Below, in pieces: positions 1-8,390 of a stretch of DNA of 61,417 nucleotides. The stretch is taken from positions 1-61,417 of the forward strand of contig JAJDET010000085.1 of NCBI GenBank assembly GCA_029259655.1. The letters run 5' to 3'. This DNA is from Planctomycetota bacterium (GTDB taxonomy: Bacteria > Planctomycetota > UBA1135 > GCA-002686595). Under the pieces are notes generated by a model that made no database searches, had not been told where the DNA came from, and saw only the letters and a program-made list of their open reading frames with translations. Numbering within the stretch: position 1 is the stretch's first letter; each line of letters starts with the position of its first letter. The translations under genes were made by a program, and so were the position numbers.

Positions 1-1071
1 GAAGCACTTGGCGATCGGGTAGTCCTCCATGAAGCCGTAGCCGCCGAAGATCTGGACGGCATCGGTGGCGACCTCCATGGCCACATCCGTGGCGAAGCAC
101 TTGGCCATGGCGGCCTGCTTCGTGATCTTCCCGGCCTTCCCGCTATCGACCCCGGCGGCGACCGAGTAGATGAGCCAGCGCGCGGCCTCGGTCTTCATGG
201 CCATGTCCGCGAGCATCTGCTGGACCATCTGGAAGCTCGAAATCGGCTTCCCGAACTGTCGCCGGCGGTTCGCGTACACCAGTGCGAGGTCGAGGGCCCC
301 CTGGGCCGCCCCCATGGCCTGGGCAGCGACGCCGGGACGCGCGTAGTCCAGCGTCATCATGGCGTGCTTGAACCCCATCCCGGGACGCCCGCCGATGAGG
401 TTCGCCTTGGGAACACGGACGTGGTCGAAGTGAGTCTCGACGACGGGCACGCAGCGGATGCCCATCTTGTCCTCGATCTTCTTCACCTCGAAGCCAGGAG
501 TCCCCTTCTCGACCACGATCGTGCTGATTCGACGCGATTTCGACGTCGGGTCCGTGACGGCGAAGACGCTGTAGATGTCGGCGACACCGCCGTTGGTCGT
601 CCACTTCTTCTCGCCGCAGATCACGTACTCGTCCCCATCCAGCTCCGCCGAGACCGACATGCCACCCGCGTCCGATCCGGCGAACTTCTCCGAGAGGCAG
701 AAGGCCACGAACTTCTCGCCGCGAGCGATCTGGGGCAGCCACTTCTCCTTCTGCTCCTGCGTCCCGCCCAGGAGGATCGGGAAAGAGCCCAGGGCGTTCA
801 CCGCGAAGGCCACCCCGAAGCCGGAATCAGCCCGGGCGAGCTCCTCGGTCACCATCGCCAGGGCGAGGACGCCTGCACCGTGTCCGCCGAACTCTTCGGG
901 AATCCAGGTCTTGAAGAGGCCGGCATCCGCCACCGCCCGCGCGGCATCCCAGTTGTACTCCTGGAGCTTGTCGTACTTGGCAGCATCGGGTCGGACGTGC
1001 TTCTCCGCGATCTCCCTGGCCTTGTCACGGAGCTCGAGGGCCAGATCGCTGAATCGAATGTCATGAGGCAT
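1..1071 (-). CDS. Acyl-CoA dehydrogenase, 3' end cut by the window edge
   Basis: This flavoenzyme oxidises acyl-CoA to trans-2-enoyl-CoA and passes electrons to electron-transfer flavoprotein. The reverse frame is open from an ATG at 1071 to base 1, giving 357 residues. It shows the usual family order: an N-terminal helical domain, the middle beta-domain with CLSEKFAGSDAGG and WTTNGGVADIY (flavin and substrate contacts), then a C-terminal helical domain with RRQFGKPI and QIFGGYGFMEDYPIAK. Family members are about 380-390 residues, so roughly 25 residues are missing. These should include the catalytic Glu region, so the active base cannot be checked. A TATACT box lies about 95 bases upstream. 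It faces away from the dGTPase-like gene and shares a divergent promoter region with it. Substrate chain length cannot be told. Confidence 0.95.
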   Translation of the reverse strand, partial: MPHDIRFSDLALELRDKAREIAEKHVRPDAAKYDKLQEYNWDAARAVADAGLFKTWIPEEFGGHGAGVLALAMVTEELARADSGFGVAFAVNALGSFPILLGGTQEQKEKWLPQIARGEKFVAFCLSEKFAGSDAGGMSVSAELDGDEYVICGEKKWTTNGGVADIYSVFAVTDPTSKSRRISTIVVEKGTPGFEVKKIEDKMGIRCVPVVETHFDHVRVPKANLIGGRPGMGFKHAMMTLDYARPGVAAQAMGAAQGALDLALVYANRRRQFGKPISSFQMVQQMLADMAMKTEAARWLIYSVAAGVDSGKAGKITKQAAMAKCFATDVAMEVATDAVQIFGGYGFMEDYPIAKCF

Positions 1072-1170
1072 GGCGAATCCTGCGGCTTCTTGATGCACTC
1101 CCCGGGTTGCCCCGGGCCTTGCGTCGAGCGGGTGCGAGGCACACTCCCTGGACCGAGAAAAGGGGTGGCG

Positions 1171-1176
1171 AGTATA
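1171..1176 (-). promoter_or_regulatory. Putative -10 box (TATACT) for the acyl-CoA dehydrogenase gene
   Basis: The reverse strand reads TATACT here, about 95 bases before the ATG at 1071. The same hexamer precedes several other genes in this window (9454, 45915, 54255). No clear TTGACA-like -35 box is visible at 17-18 bases upstream, so this is a weak call based on recurrence of the motif. Confidence 0.35.
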
Positions 1177-1260
1177 CCCGTGCCCGTGGTCTCGCGCCTT
1201 TGCGTGTGACTGCCACTTTCCCGCGACGTCCCCCTTATCAAGAATGCCGGTCGGACCGCG

Positions 1261-2430
1261 ATGATGAGCTCCCCGAACCCGTGGGATCGAGCCGCCAAGG
1301 AGGCCTGGGAGGACGGCCACCTCGCGCGTGTCGCACAGCGCTCGAGCCGCTCGAGGGGCAGGGCTCACCACGAGGAGGACGACGACCTGCGTACCTGCTG
1401 GGAGCGGGACCGCGACAGGATCGTCCACTGCACGGCCTTCCGCCGCCTGATGCACAAGACCCAGGTGTTCGTCGCGACGGAGAGCGACCACAACCGAACG
1501 CGCCTCTCCCATACGCTGGAGGTCTCCCAGGTCGCTCGCAGCATCGGATCGGCGCTCGCCCTGAACGAGCCGCTGTGCGAGGCGCTGGCACTCGCCCACG
1601 ACATTGGACACCCGCCGTTCGGCCATAGGGGTGAGGCGGCGCTCGACCGGCTGATGCAGAACCACGGCGGGTTTCGGCACAACGCCCAGGTGCTGCGCGT
1701 CGTCGACGTCCTGGAGCGCCGCAGTCCGGACTACCCGGGTCTGAACCTGACGCGAGAGGTCAGGGAGTCGCTCCTGAAGCACGAACAGGACAGCGACTGG
1801 CCGGCCGAGTTCCGTCCCCGCCCGAAGCACCCGTGCCTGGAGGCCCAGGTCGTCGATCTGGCGGATTCGACGGCCTACGGCGTCCATGACCTCGAGGACG
1901 GCCTGCGCAACGAGATGTTCACGGAGGACGACCTGTCCGAGGCTTGCGCGCTCTGGCGCGGAGCCCGCGAGTCGGTCGAGCTGCGTCACCCGGGCTTCCT
2001 GACCGGGACCCGGGACACGAACCTGCGCGTCAAGCGCATCTCGAACGAGCTGCTCAAGATCTGCATCAACGACCTGATCGCCGGCAGCAGCAGCCGCCTC
2101 GAGGACTCCGCCAGCACGACCGCCGAGGAAGTGCGCTCCGAGCCGCGTCGCCTGGTCGCGCAAACGCCCGCGCTGGAACCGGAAGTGGCGGAGCTCCAGG
2201 CGTTCCTGTACGACCGGTTCTACCGTCACTCGGATCTGCTTGCCTTCGAGGGGCGGGCCCGCGAGATACTCGAAGGCCTGTTCGGAGCGCTCATCGAACG
2301 GCCGGAAGCCCTCCCATCGTGGTACCGCGGCTGGATCGAGCACGTGGGCCTGGAACGGGCCGTGTGCGACTACGTCGCGGGCATGACCGATCGTTTCGCG
2401 GAGCGCGAAGCCGCAAGACTCTCGACCTGA
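1261..2430 (+). CDS. dgt: dGTPase-like HD-domain triphosphohydrolase
   Basis: This protein is predicted to hydrolyse dNTPs, classically dGTP to deoxyguanosine plus triphosphate, and so help control the dNTP pool. It has 389 residues, the size of the shorter dGTPase-like family. The HD-domain metal site is complete: His84 in TRLSHTLEV, His113-Asp114 in ALAHDIGHPPFGH, and a later Asp in VVDLADSTAYGVHD. The N-terminal RDRDRIVHCTAFRRLMHKTQ segment (residues 50-68) is the family signature. ATG codons at 1261 and 1264 are both possible starts. No near neighbour shares its pathway. Family assignment is firm, but the preferred nucleotide is not predictable. Confidence 0.93.
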   Translation: MMSSPNPWDRAAKEAWEDGHLARVAQRSSRSRGRAHHEEDDDLRTCWERDRDRIVHCTAFRRLMHKTQVFVATESDHNRTRLSHTLEVSQVARSIGSALALNEPLCEALALAHDIGHPPFGHRGEAALDRLMQNHGGFRHNAQVLRVVDVLERRSPDYPGLNLTREVRESLLKHEQDSDWPAEFRPRPKHPCLEAQVVDLADSTAYGVHDLEDGLRNEMFTEDDLSEACALWRGARESVELRHPGFLTGTRDTNLRVKRISNELLKICINDLIAGSSSRLEDSASTTAEEVRSEPRRLVAQTPALEPEVAELQAFLYDRFYRHSDLLAFEGRAREILEGLFGALIERPEALPSWYRGWIEHVGLERAVCDYVAGMTDRFAEREAARLST

Positions 2431-2435
2431 CTCCA

Positions 2436-4070
2436 ATGAGACACATGGCCACCCTCCGAACCCTCGTCGGCGCGGCTGCGCTCGCGACCGCGTGCGACAC
2501 GAGCGCCCACTCCTCTCCCGTCGTGTCGGACCTCCGGATCGAGACGCGTTTCGCCTCGTACCTGGGCGGTTCCGGCAAGGAGTCCGCCCGCGACGTCGCC
2601 GCGGACACGGCAGGCAACCTGTACATGACGGGTGGAACCGAGACGGAGTCCTTTCCGACGACGGAGGGAGCCCATGACCGTGAGCACAACGGCTGGCAGG
2701 ACGTCTGGGTGGCCAAGTTCTCGCCGAGCGGGGAGCTCCTGTGGTGCACGCTCCTGGGCGGCACCGGATACGACCGGGCCTACGCCATCGAGGTCGGTCC
2801 GGACGGATCGGTCTACGTGGGCGGGCGCGCGGGTCCGGGCTTCCCGACGACGCCGGGGACGGTGCAGCCGGAGTTCGGGGGCGACGACAAGCCGAGCGGG
2901 ACCTACGGCGAACAGGACGGCTTCGTGGCGAGGCTCTCGCCCGACGGGTCCGAGCTCGTCTGGGCCACCTACCTCGGAGTCTCGGACGGCTCGAACCTCC
3001 GGGACATGACCGTCGGCGGCGATGGAGCGGTCTACGTGGCCACCGGAGCTGCCAAGGACTACCCGAGCCCCTACACGACGGACGGCGCGTTCCAGACGGA
3101 GCTCCGCGGCCGTCGCGATTCGCTCGTCCTCAAGCTGGCGCCGGATGGGACGCGTGTCCTGTGGGGCACCTACATCGGCGGGAGCGATCGCGACGGAGGC
3201 GCCTGTTCCATCCAGGTCGACGCGTCGGGCTCGGCCTACCTCCTCGGGCACACCTTCTCGGACGACCTCCCCGTCACCGAAGGCGCCTACCAGACCGAGC
3301 TCGGCGGCGAGAAGGACCTGTTCCTCGCCCGCCTCGCCCCGGACGGGAGATCGCTCTTGTTCCTGACCTACTTCGGGGGATCGGGGGGCGACAACAGCGA
3401 GACGCACGGCCTCACGCTCGCCCCGGACGGCTCGGCCTACATCACGGCCACGACGCGGTCGACGGACCTCCCGCAGCGCGCGCGCGCGAAGGTCGCGGGC
3501 TATCAAGTTCGGCACGCAGGGGGCGCGACCTCGGCCGAGACCGGGATGCAGACGAACTATCCGGGCGACGCCTTTGCGGCGCGGATCTCGAGCGACGGCT
3601 CGGAGCTCCTCGGCTTCACCTACTTCGGCGGTTCGAGCGGAGAAGGCCTCGAAGGATCCGGGCTGGACGCCGATGGCCGCTTGTGGATCTCCGGCGGTAC
3701 CTACTCGGACGACCTGCCCGTCGTGAAAGGGGCCGGTCAACCCCGCAAGGCCGGAGACCTGGACGCGTTCGTGGCCTGCCTCTCGCCCGATCTCTCCGAG
3801 TGCCTGTGGTCGACCTACCTGGGCGGTGCGGGCCTCGACGTCGTGCGCTCGCTCGCCGTGTCGTCGGAGGGGGTGGTTGCCGGCGGCGGAGTCACTTATT
3901 CGGCGGATCTGCCCGTCCACGGGGCGGCGGCCGACGGCAGCTACGCCGCGGAGTCCGACGTGCTCCTCTGGTTCCTGGCGCCGGCTCGACCGGACGGAGC
4001 CTCAGGAGAAGATCCGCTCCAGAACGACCCAGGCTCCGAGCAGCACGGGGACGCAACCGGTCCCGGGTAG
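2436..4070 (+). CDS. SBBP-repeat seven-bladed propeller lipoprotein
   Basis: This is a 544-residue protein, predicted to be exported. It starts with a short hydrophobic leader ending in LATAC, a plausible though not ideal lipobox. The rest is seven consecutive units of about 60-75 residues. Each opens with a YLGGSG-like motif, then (V/Y)xDxxGxxYxxG, FPTT or LPVT, and closes with (F/L)xARLSPDGxxLLW. The number of units matches one complete seven-bladed beta-propeller. Unit 5 carries an insertion around residues 345-370. Proteins of this type are common in Planctomycetota and usually lie at the cell surface; their ligands are unknown. Starts at 2436 and 2445 are both possible. The gene follows the dGTPase-like gene by 5 bases. 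Confidence 0.85.
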   Translation: MRHMATLRTLVGAAALATACDTSAHSSPVVSDLRIETRFASYLGGSGKESARDVAADTAGNLYMTGGTETESFPTTEGAHDREHNGWQDVWVAKFSPSGELLWCTLLGGTGYDRAYAIEVGPDGSVYVGGRAGPGFPTTPGTVQPEFGGDDKPSGTYGEQDGFVARLSPDGSELVWATYLGVSDGSNLRDMTVGGDGAVYVATGAAKDYPSPYTTDGAFQTELRGRRDSLVLKLAPDGTRVLWGTYIGGSDRDGGACSIQVDASGSAYLLGHTFSDDLPVTEGAYQTELGGEKDLFLARLAPDGRSLLFLTYFGGSGGDNSETHGLTLAPDGSAYITATTRSTDLPQRARAKVAGYQVRHAGGATSAETGMQTNYPGDAFAARISSDGSELLGFTYFGGSSGEGLEGSGLDADGRLWISGGTYSDDLPVVKGAGQPRKAGDLDAFVACLSPDLSECLWSTYLGGAGLDVVRSLAVSSEGVVAGGGVTYSADLPVHGAAADGSYAAESDVLLWFLAPARPDGASGEDPLQNDPGSEQHGDATGPG

Positions 4071-4232
4071 CGTCCTGAGGTCCGCGGGCCGCTCGACGGG
4101 AGGCTCCTCGAGGTCCTCGCCGGTCTCCAGCGCGTCGAACATCGGCTCGACGAGGTGATCGTGGGGGCGCGGCCGGAACCCCTCCTCGGGTTCTTCGTGG
4201 GGATCGGAGATGGGGTGAACTCCCTGTCCCAT
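4002..4232 (-). CDS. Hypothetical tail-anchored small protein
   Basis: This 76-residue frame on the reverse strand overlaps the 3' end of the SBBP gene by 69 bases. The first 50 residues are acidic and proline-rich. The last 20 (around GCVPVLLGAWVVLERI) are hydrophobic and could form one C-terminal membrane helix. The composition looks like a protein and not like the Arg/Ser-rich translations typical of shadow frames here. No family is recognised. It fills most of the 364-base gap between the SBBP gene and rnc, which otherwise shows only a possible rnc promoter. Confidence 0.35.
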   Translation of the reverse strand: MGQGVHPISDPHEEPEEGFRPRPHDHLVEPMFDALETGEDLEEPPVERPADLRTLPGTGCVPVLLGAWVVLERIFS

Positions 4233-4358
4233 TCAACCATGCCCGTCGGGCAGCGCGGCGCCCCCGGAGCCCGGCTCAACTCATGGCGCCCCACCGGCCG
4301 AATAATCAGGGGAACGGCTTCGGCCGTGTCTCGTCCAACGGGTCTCGCGCTCGGGACC

Positions 4359-4364
4359 TATACT
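4359..4364 (+). promoter_or_regulatory. Putative -10 box (TATACT) for the rnc-mfd operon
   Basis: TATACT lies 70 bases before the rnc ATG at 4435. The implied leader is about 64 bases. No clear -35 box is seen. The call rests on recurrence of the same hexamer before other genes in the window. Confidence 0.35.
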
Positions 4365-4434
4365 GATCTTCCTCGGCCCCCGCGACGGCCGGTGCCCGGC
4401 ACTGCTGCCTGGTATCGCCCGCCGCTCGTGCCCC

Positions 4435-5091
4435 ATGCCCGACGTTCCGTACAGCTTCCGGGATCCGTCCCTGCTCGAGCTGGCCCTGACGCACGCCTCG
4501 GTGGGCGGGGGCGAGAACAATGAGCGCATGGAGTTTCTGGGAGACGCCGTGCTCGACCTGATCGTCGCGGACGAGCTCTTCCGGTGGCACACGAGCCTGC
4601 CCGAGGGAGACCTGACCGAGTTCAAGGCGTGGGTCGTCTCGCGCCGGGTCCTGGCGGATGCGGCTCGCGCGCTCGAGCTGGAAGGGACGGCGCGCGTCGG
4701 GAGCGGGATGCAAGACCGCGTCCTCCCCCGCTCCGTCCTGGCGAACCTCTACGAAGCGGTACTCGGCGCCGTCTACCTGGACGGGGGGTTCACCGCTGCC
4801 CGCGAGTTCGCGCTGTACACACTCGAGAAACCGCTCGAGCGCGTGCGTCAGAGCCAGCCGGGGCCGAATCCCAAACAGGTGCTCCAGCAACACTGTCAGA
4901 ACCTGATCGGGCGGCCGCCGACCTATCGCGTGCTCTCGCAGCGTGGAAAGGCGCACGCGCGCGCCTTCCTCGTGGTCGCGGAGGTCAACGGTCGCCGGTT
5001 CCCGAGCGCATGGGGACGGACGCGGAAGGAGGCCGAGCGCTGGGCGGCCCAGGAGGCCCTGTTCCAGCTCGAGTCCGAGGAACCCAGGTGA
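4435..5091 (+). CDS. rnc: Ribonuclease III
   Basis: RNase III cleaves double-stranded RNA in rRNA and mRNA maturation. This 218-residue protein has the usual two domains. The endonuclease domain (1-145) carries the signature NERMEFLGDAVL at 29-40, including the catalytic Glu33 and Asp37. A double-stranded RNA binding domain follows (about 148-216, ending KEAERWAAQEALFQLE). The second acidic pair is altered: the usual A-D-x-x-E-A appears as ANLYEA, so Asn104 stands where Asp normally helps bind Mg2+, while Glu107 is kept. The stop overlaps the GTG start of mfd by 4 bases, so translation is probably coupled. Confidence 0.95.
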   Translation: MPDVPYSFRDPSLLELALTHASVGGGENNERMEFLGDAVLDLIVADELFRWHTSLPEGDLTEFKAWVVSRRVLADAARALELEGTARVGSGMQDRVLPRSVLANLYEAVLGAVYLDGGFTAAREFALYTLEKPLERVRQSQPGPNPKQVLQQHCQNLIGRPPTYRVLSQRGKAHARAFLVVAEVNGRRFPSAWGRTRKEAERWAAQEALFQLESEEPR

Positions 5092-8000
5092 GCGGGGATT
5101 CCCCCGTCCTCGAGGCGACGGAGCTCGACGGAAGCGAGAGCTTCGAGACCCTCGTCGCACGCGCGACATCTTCGACGCAGAGCGGTCCCGTCGCCGCGGG
5201 CGGACTGTGGGGCTCGTCGCAAGCCCTGGTCTTCGCGGGGCTGATTCGCCGGGTCCCCGCGCCGTGGGTCGCCGTCTGTTCCGTGGAGGACGAAGCCGAG
5301 TCCTTCGCGCTCGACCTCGCCAACGTAGGTGTCGACGCCCTGCACTTCCCGGCACACGAGACCGGCTCGCGCACGGTGGCCGCTGACACCGACGCCATCC
5401 GCAATCGACTCCTTGTGGCCCAACGCCTCGCAGCCCCCCCGGAGCGACGGCCGGGCGTCCTGGTGGCATCCCTGCTCTCGGTCCTGCAGCCGATCCCTTC
5501 GCCGGAGGAGATCGCGGGAGACTTCCTCCATCTCCAGACGGGCCAGCGCCTCGAATCCGAGGAGCTGCTCGAGCGACTTGTGGCCGCCGGATTCACACGT
5601 CAACCGCTGGCCGAATCACCCGGCGAGGTGAGCCTGCGGGGAGACATCCTGGACATCTACGCGTTCGCGGCAGAGCTCCCGGTCCGCATCGAGCTCTTCG
5701 ACGACGAGGTCGAGTCCCTCCGGACGTTCGACCCCGCAGATCAGCGCAGCGTCGAGCAACTCTCGCGAGCATCGATCTGCCTGGCCAGCGACGCAGGCGA
5801 CGTCGAGGACGGGCACGGCACGCATCCGGTGAACGTGCTGCCGAAGACGACGGCGTGGATCGACATCGAGCCGCTGCGCCTCGACGACCAGATCGAGGGC
5901 CTGCGCCTGCGCTCGAGCTCGCACGCCCAGGCACTCGCCGCGTTCCGTCGCGCCCGCCGTGACCAGCGTCGCGTCTCGATCCAGAGCCTCCCGGCGGACG
6001 GCGTGAACTTCGACGTCAAGTCGGTTCAGTCCCTGGCCGTCGGAGTCCGCAACGTAGGGGAGGCGCTGCGGGGAGCCGGGCTCGACGGGACGCGAGTCCG
6101 CGTCCTGTGCAAGAACGAGGCGGAGGAGCACAGGTTCCTCGCACGTCTCGCCGAGTCGAGTCCGCCCGTCACGGTCGAGACCGCCCGGGGCTCGCTCGCC
6201 CGCGGCTTCCGGCTCGTCGACCCGCCGATCGTCGTCATCAACCACCGCGAACTCCTGGGCATCGAAGGCGTCCAGCGCCGGGAGCCGACGAAACCCGCTC
6301 ACCGCGCACGCGCGCTCGCTTCGTTCTTCGAGCTGAAGACGGCGGACCTCGTCGTGCACGCCGTACACGGTCTGGCGCGCTACGCCGGGCTGGTGAGGAT
6401 GGAACGCAACGGCGGCGAGGAGGAGCACCTCCATCTCCTGTTCCACGACGACGTCAGCTTGTTCGTTCCGGCCAGCCGTATCGACCTCGTCCAGCGCTAC
6501 GTCGGTAGCGGGTCGAAGTCGCCCCCTCTGGACAAGATCGGGAGCCAGTCGTTTCGCCGCCGCAAGGAGAAGGTGGGTCGGGCGCTCGCCGACCTCGCGG
6601 CGGAGCTGCTCGAGATCCAGGCCCAGCGCGAGGTGCACTCGCGGGACGGGTGGCCCGAGGACGACGAGCTCGTCCGGGACCTGATCGAGTCGTTCCCCTA
6701 TCAGGACACCACCGATCAGGTGATCGTCGACGGCGAGATCGCGGCCGGCCTGGCCGGGCCGCAGTCCATGGATCGACTGCTTTGCGGGGACGTTGGTTTC
6801 GGAAAGACCGAGCTGGCCGTACGGGCAGCCTTCAGGGTCGTCAACGGAGGCGGGCAGGTCGCGGTCCTCGTCCCGACCACGGTGCTCGCGACGCAGCACG
6901 AGCGCACGTTCGGCGAGCGCCTGGCCGACTTTCCCGTGTCGGTCGAGGCGATCAGTCGGTACCGCTCCGGCAAGGCTACGCGCGAGGTCCTCGAACGCGT
7001 GGCGAGCGGCGAGGTCGACATCCTGATCGGAACGCACCGCCTGCTGTCCAAGGATGTCTCCTTCAAGAACCTGGGGCTGGTGATCATCGACGAGGAGCAG
7101 CGGTTCGGCGTGTCCCACAAGGAACACTTCAAGCGCCTGCGCGCGAGCATCGACATCCTGACGATGACAGCCACGCCCATACCGCGCACGCTGCACATGT
7201 CGCTCTCGGGAGTTCGGGAAATCTCGGCCCTCACCGTCCCTCCGGAGGGCCGGCAGGAGATCGAGACGCGGCTCGCCTACGCCGAGGATCGCGAGCTCGT
7301 CCGCGAGCTCCTCTTGCGCGAGAAGAACCGCGGCGGTCAGGTCTTCTTCCTCCACAACCGTGTCGCATCGATTCAGAGAGTGGCGCGGGAGCTCTCGGAG
7401 CTGGTCCCGGAGTGCTCGTTCCTCGTCGGTCACGGACAGATGAACGGAGCGGAGCTGCGCCGTGTGATGGACGGGTTCACACGCAAGGAAGCCGACGTCC
7501 TGGTCGCGACGACGATCATCGAGAACGGGATCGACATCCCCTCCGCGGGCACGATCGTCGTCGACCGGGCGGACACCTACGGGCTGTCCGAGCTGCACCA
7601 GCTCCGCGGGCGAGTGGGACGCGGCCGGCACAAGGCCTACTGCTACCTCTTGATCGAGAAGACGCGGCCGCTCGCCAGCGTGGCGAAGCGCCGGCTCAAG
7701 GCACTCGAGGAGATGAACCAGCTCGGCGCGGGCTTCGGGATCAGCATGCGCGACCTCGAGATCCGCGGCGCAGGGAACATCCTCGGCCCCCAGCAATCGG
7801 GCCACATCCTCGCGGTGGGCTACGACATGTACTGCCGGCTGCTCAAGAAGACCATCGAGTCCATGCGCGCGAGCGGGACGTCCGAGGTGGACCCGGCACA
7901 GGTCGCGGCGAGCCAGGAGAAGGAGACCAGCGTCGAGCTTTCGCTGGGAATCCGGGCCTTCCTCCCCTCGGAGTGGATCCCCGAATCGGACGCTCGGATC

Positions 8001-8390
8001 GAGCTTCTCCGCGCGCTCGACGCGATTGCGAGCGACGCCGACGCCGACGAGCTGGTCGGGATGCTCCGCGACCGGTTCGGGAGGCCTCCGGACGAGGCGC
8101 TGGCGCTCGTCGCGCAGTTCAGGCTGCGCGCGGAGCTCTTCCGGCACGGCTTGCGCAGTCTCACCTGGCAGGGCTCGCATTACGTGATCGAGTTCGACGA
8201 TCGGGTGGCCCTCGAAGCCGTTCTCGGGGGCGAGGGGGGCGACCTCCGCTCGGTGCGAACCGGGCTCGTCCACCTCGCGATTCCGCGCGACCGCCCCCTC
8301 GCCCAGGAGGCACTCGAATGGCTGACGGACCGGTTGCGATCGTCGGGCGAGCGCGCGAACATGTCGCACGAGGGCATCGTTAGATCGTGA
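5088..8390 (+). CDS. mfd: Transcription-repair coupling factor Mfd
   Basis: Mfd removes stalled RNA polymerase at DNA lesions and recruits UvrA. The GTG at 5088 overlaps the rnc stop (GTGA) and gives 1100 residues, near the usual 1150. The order is a UvrB-like N-terminal region (about 30-300), a CarD-like polymerase-interacting domain near 419-490 (VVHAVHGLARYAGL), then an SF2 translocase with Walker A GDVGFGKTE near 567, DEEQRFGVSHKEHFK near 667 and TATPIPRTLHMSLSG. Next come the helicase C-terminal motifs (QLRGRVGRGRHKAYCYLL) and the TRCF C-terminal domain. The open frame extends upstream through rnc, but there is no protein-like homology there. Its stop overlaps the next gene's GTG by 4 bases. 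Confidence 0.97.
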   Translation: MSGDSPVLEATELDGSESFETLVARATSSTQSGPVAAGGLWGSSQALVFAGLIRRVPAPWVAVCSVEDEAESFALDLANVGVDALHFPAHETGSRTVAADTDAIRNRLLVAQRLAAPPERRPGVLVASLLSVLQPIPSPEEIAGDFLHLQTGQRLESEELLERLVAAGFTRQPLAESPGEVSLRGDILDIYAFAAELPVRIELFDDEVESLRTFDPADQRSVEQLSRASICLASDAGDVEDGHGTHPVNVLPKTTAWIDIEPLRLDDQIEGLRLRSSSHAQALAAFRRARRDQRRVSIQSLPADGVNFDVKSVQSLAVGVRNVGEALRGAGLDGTRVRVLCKNEAEEHRFLARLAESSPPVTVETARGSLARGFRLVDPPIVVINHRELLGIEGVQRREPTKPAHRARALASFFELKTADLVVHAVHGLARYAGLVRMERNGGEEEHLHLLFHDDVSLFVPASRIDLVQRYVGSGSKSPPLDKIGSQSFRRRKEKVGRALADLAAELLEIQAQREVHSRDGWPEDDELVRDLIESFPYQDTTDQVIVDGEIAAGLAGPQSMDRLLCGDVGFGKTELAVRAAFRVVNGGGQVAVLVPTTVLATQHERTFGERLADFPVSVEAISRYRSGKATREVLERVASGEVDILIGTHRLLSKDVSFKNLGLVIIDEEQRFGVSHKEHFKRLRASIDILTMTATPIPRTLHMSLSGVREISALTVPPEGRQEIETRLAYAEDRELVRELLLREKNRGGQVFFLHNRVASIQRVARELSELVPECSFLVGHGQMNGAELRRVMDGFTRKEADVLVATTIIENGIDIPSAGTIVVDRADTYGLSELHQLRGRVGRGRHKAYCYLLIEKTRPLASVAKRRLKALEEMNQLGAGFGISMRDLEIRGAGNILGPQQSGHILAVGYDMYCRLLKKTIESMRASGTSEVDPAQVAASQEKETSVELSLGIRAFLPSEWIPESDARIELLRALDAIASDADADELVGMLRDRFGRPPDEALALVAQFRLRAELFRHGLRSLTWQGSHYVIEFDDRVALEAVLGGEGGDLRSVRTGLVHLAIPRDRPLAQEALEWLTDRLRSSGERANMSHEGIVRS

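Noticed and set aside
2370..3920. 516-codon reverse open frame opposite the SBBP gene
   Set aside because: It is antisense to clear SBBP repeats; the translation has no protein-like order.
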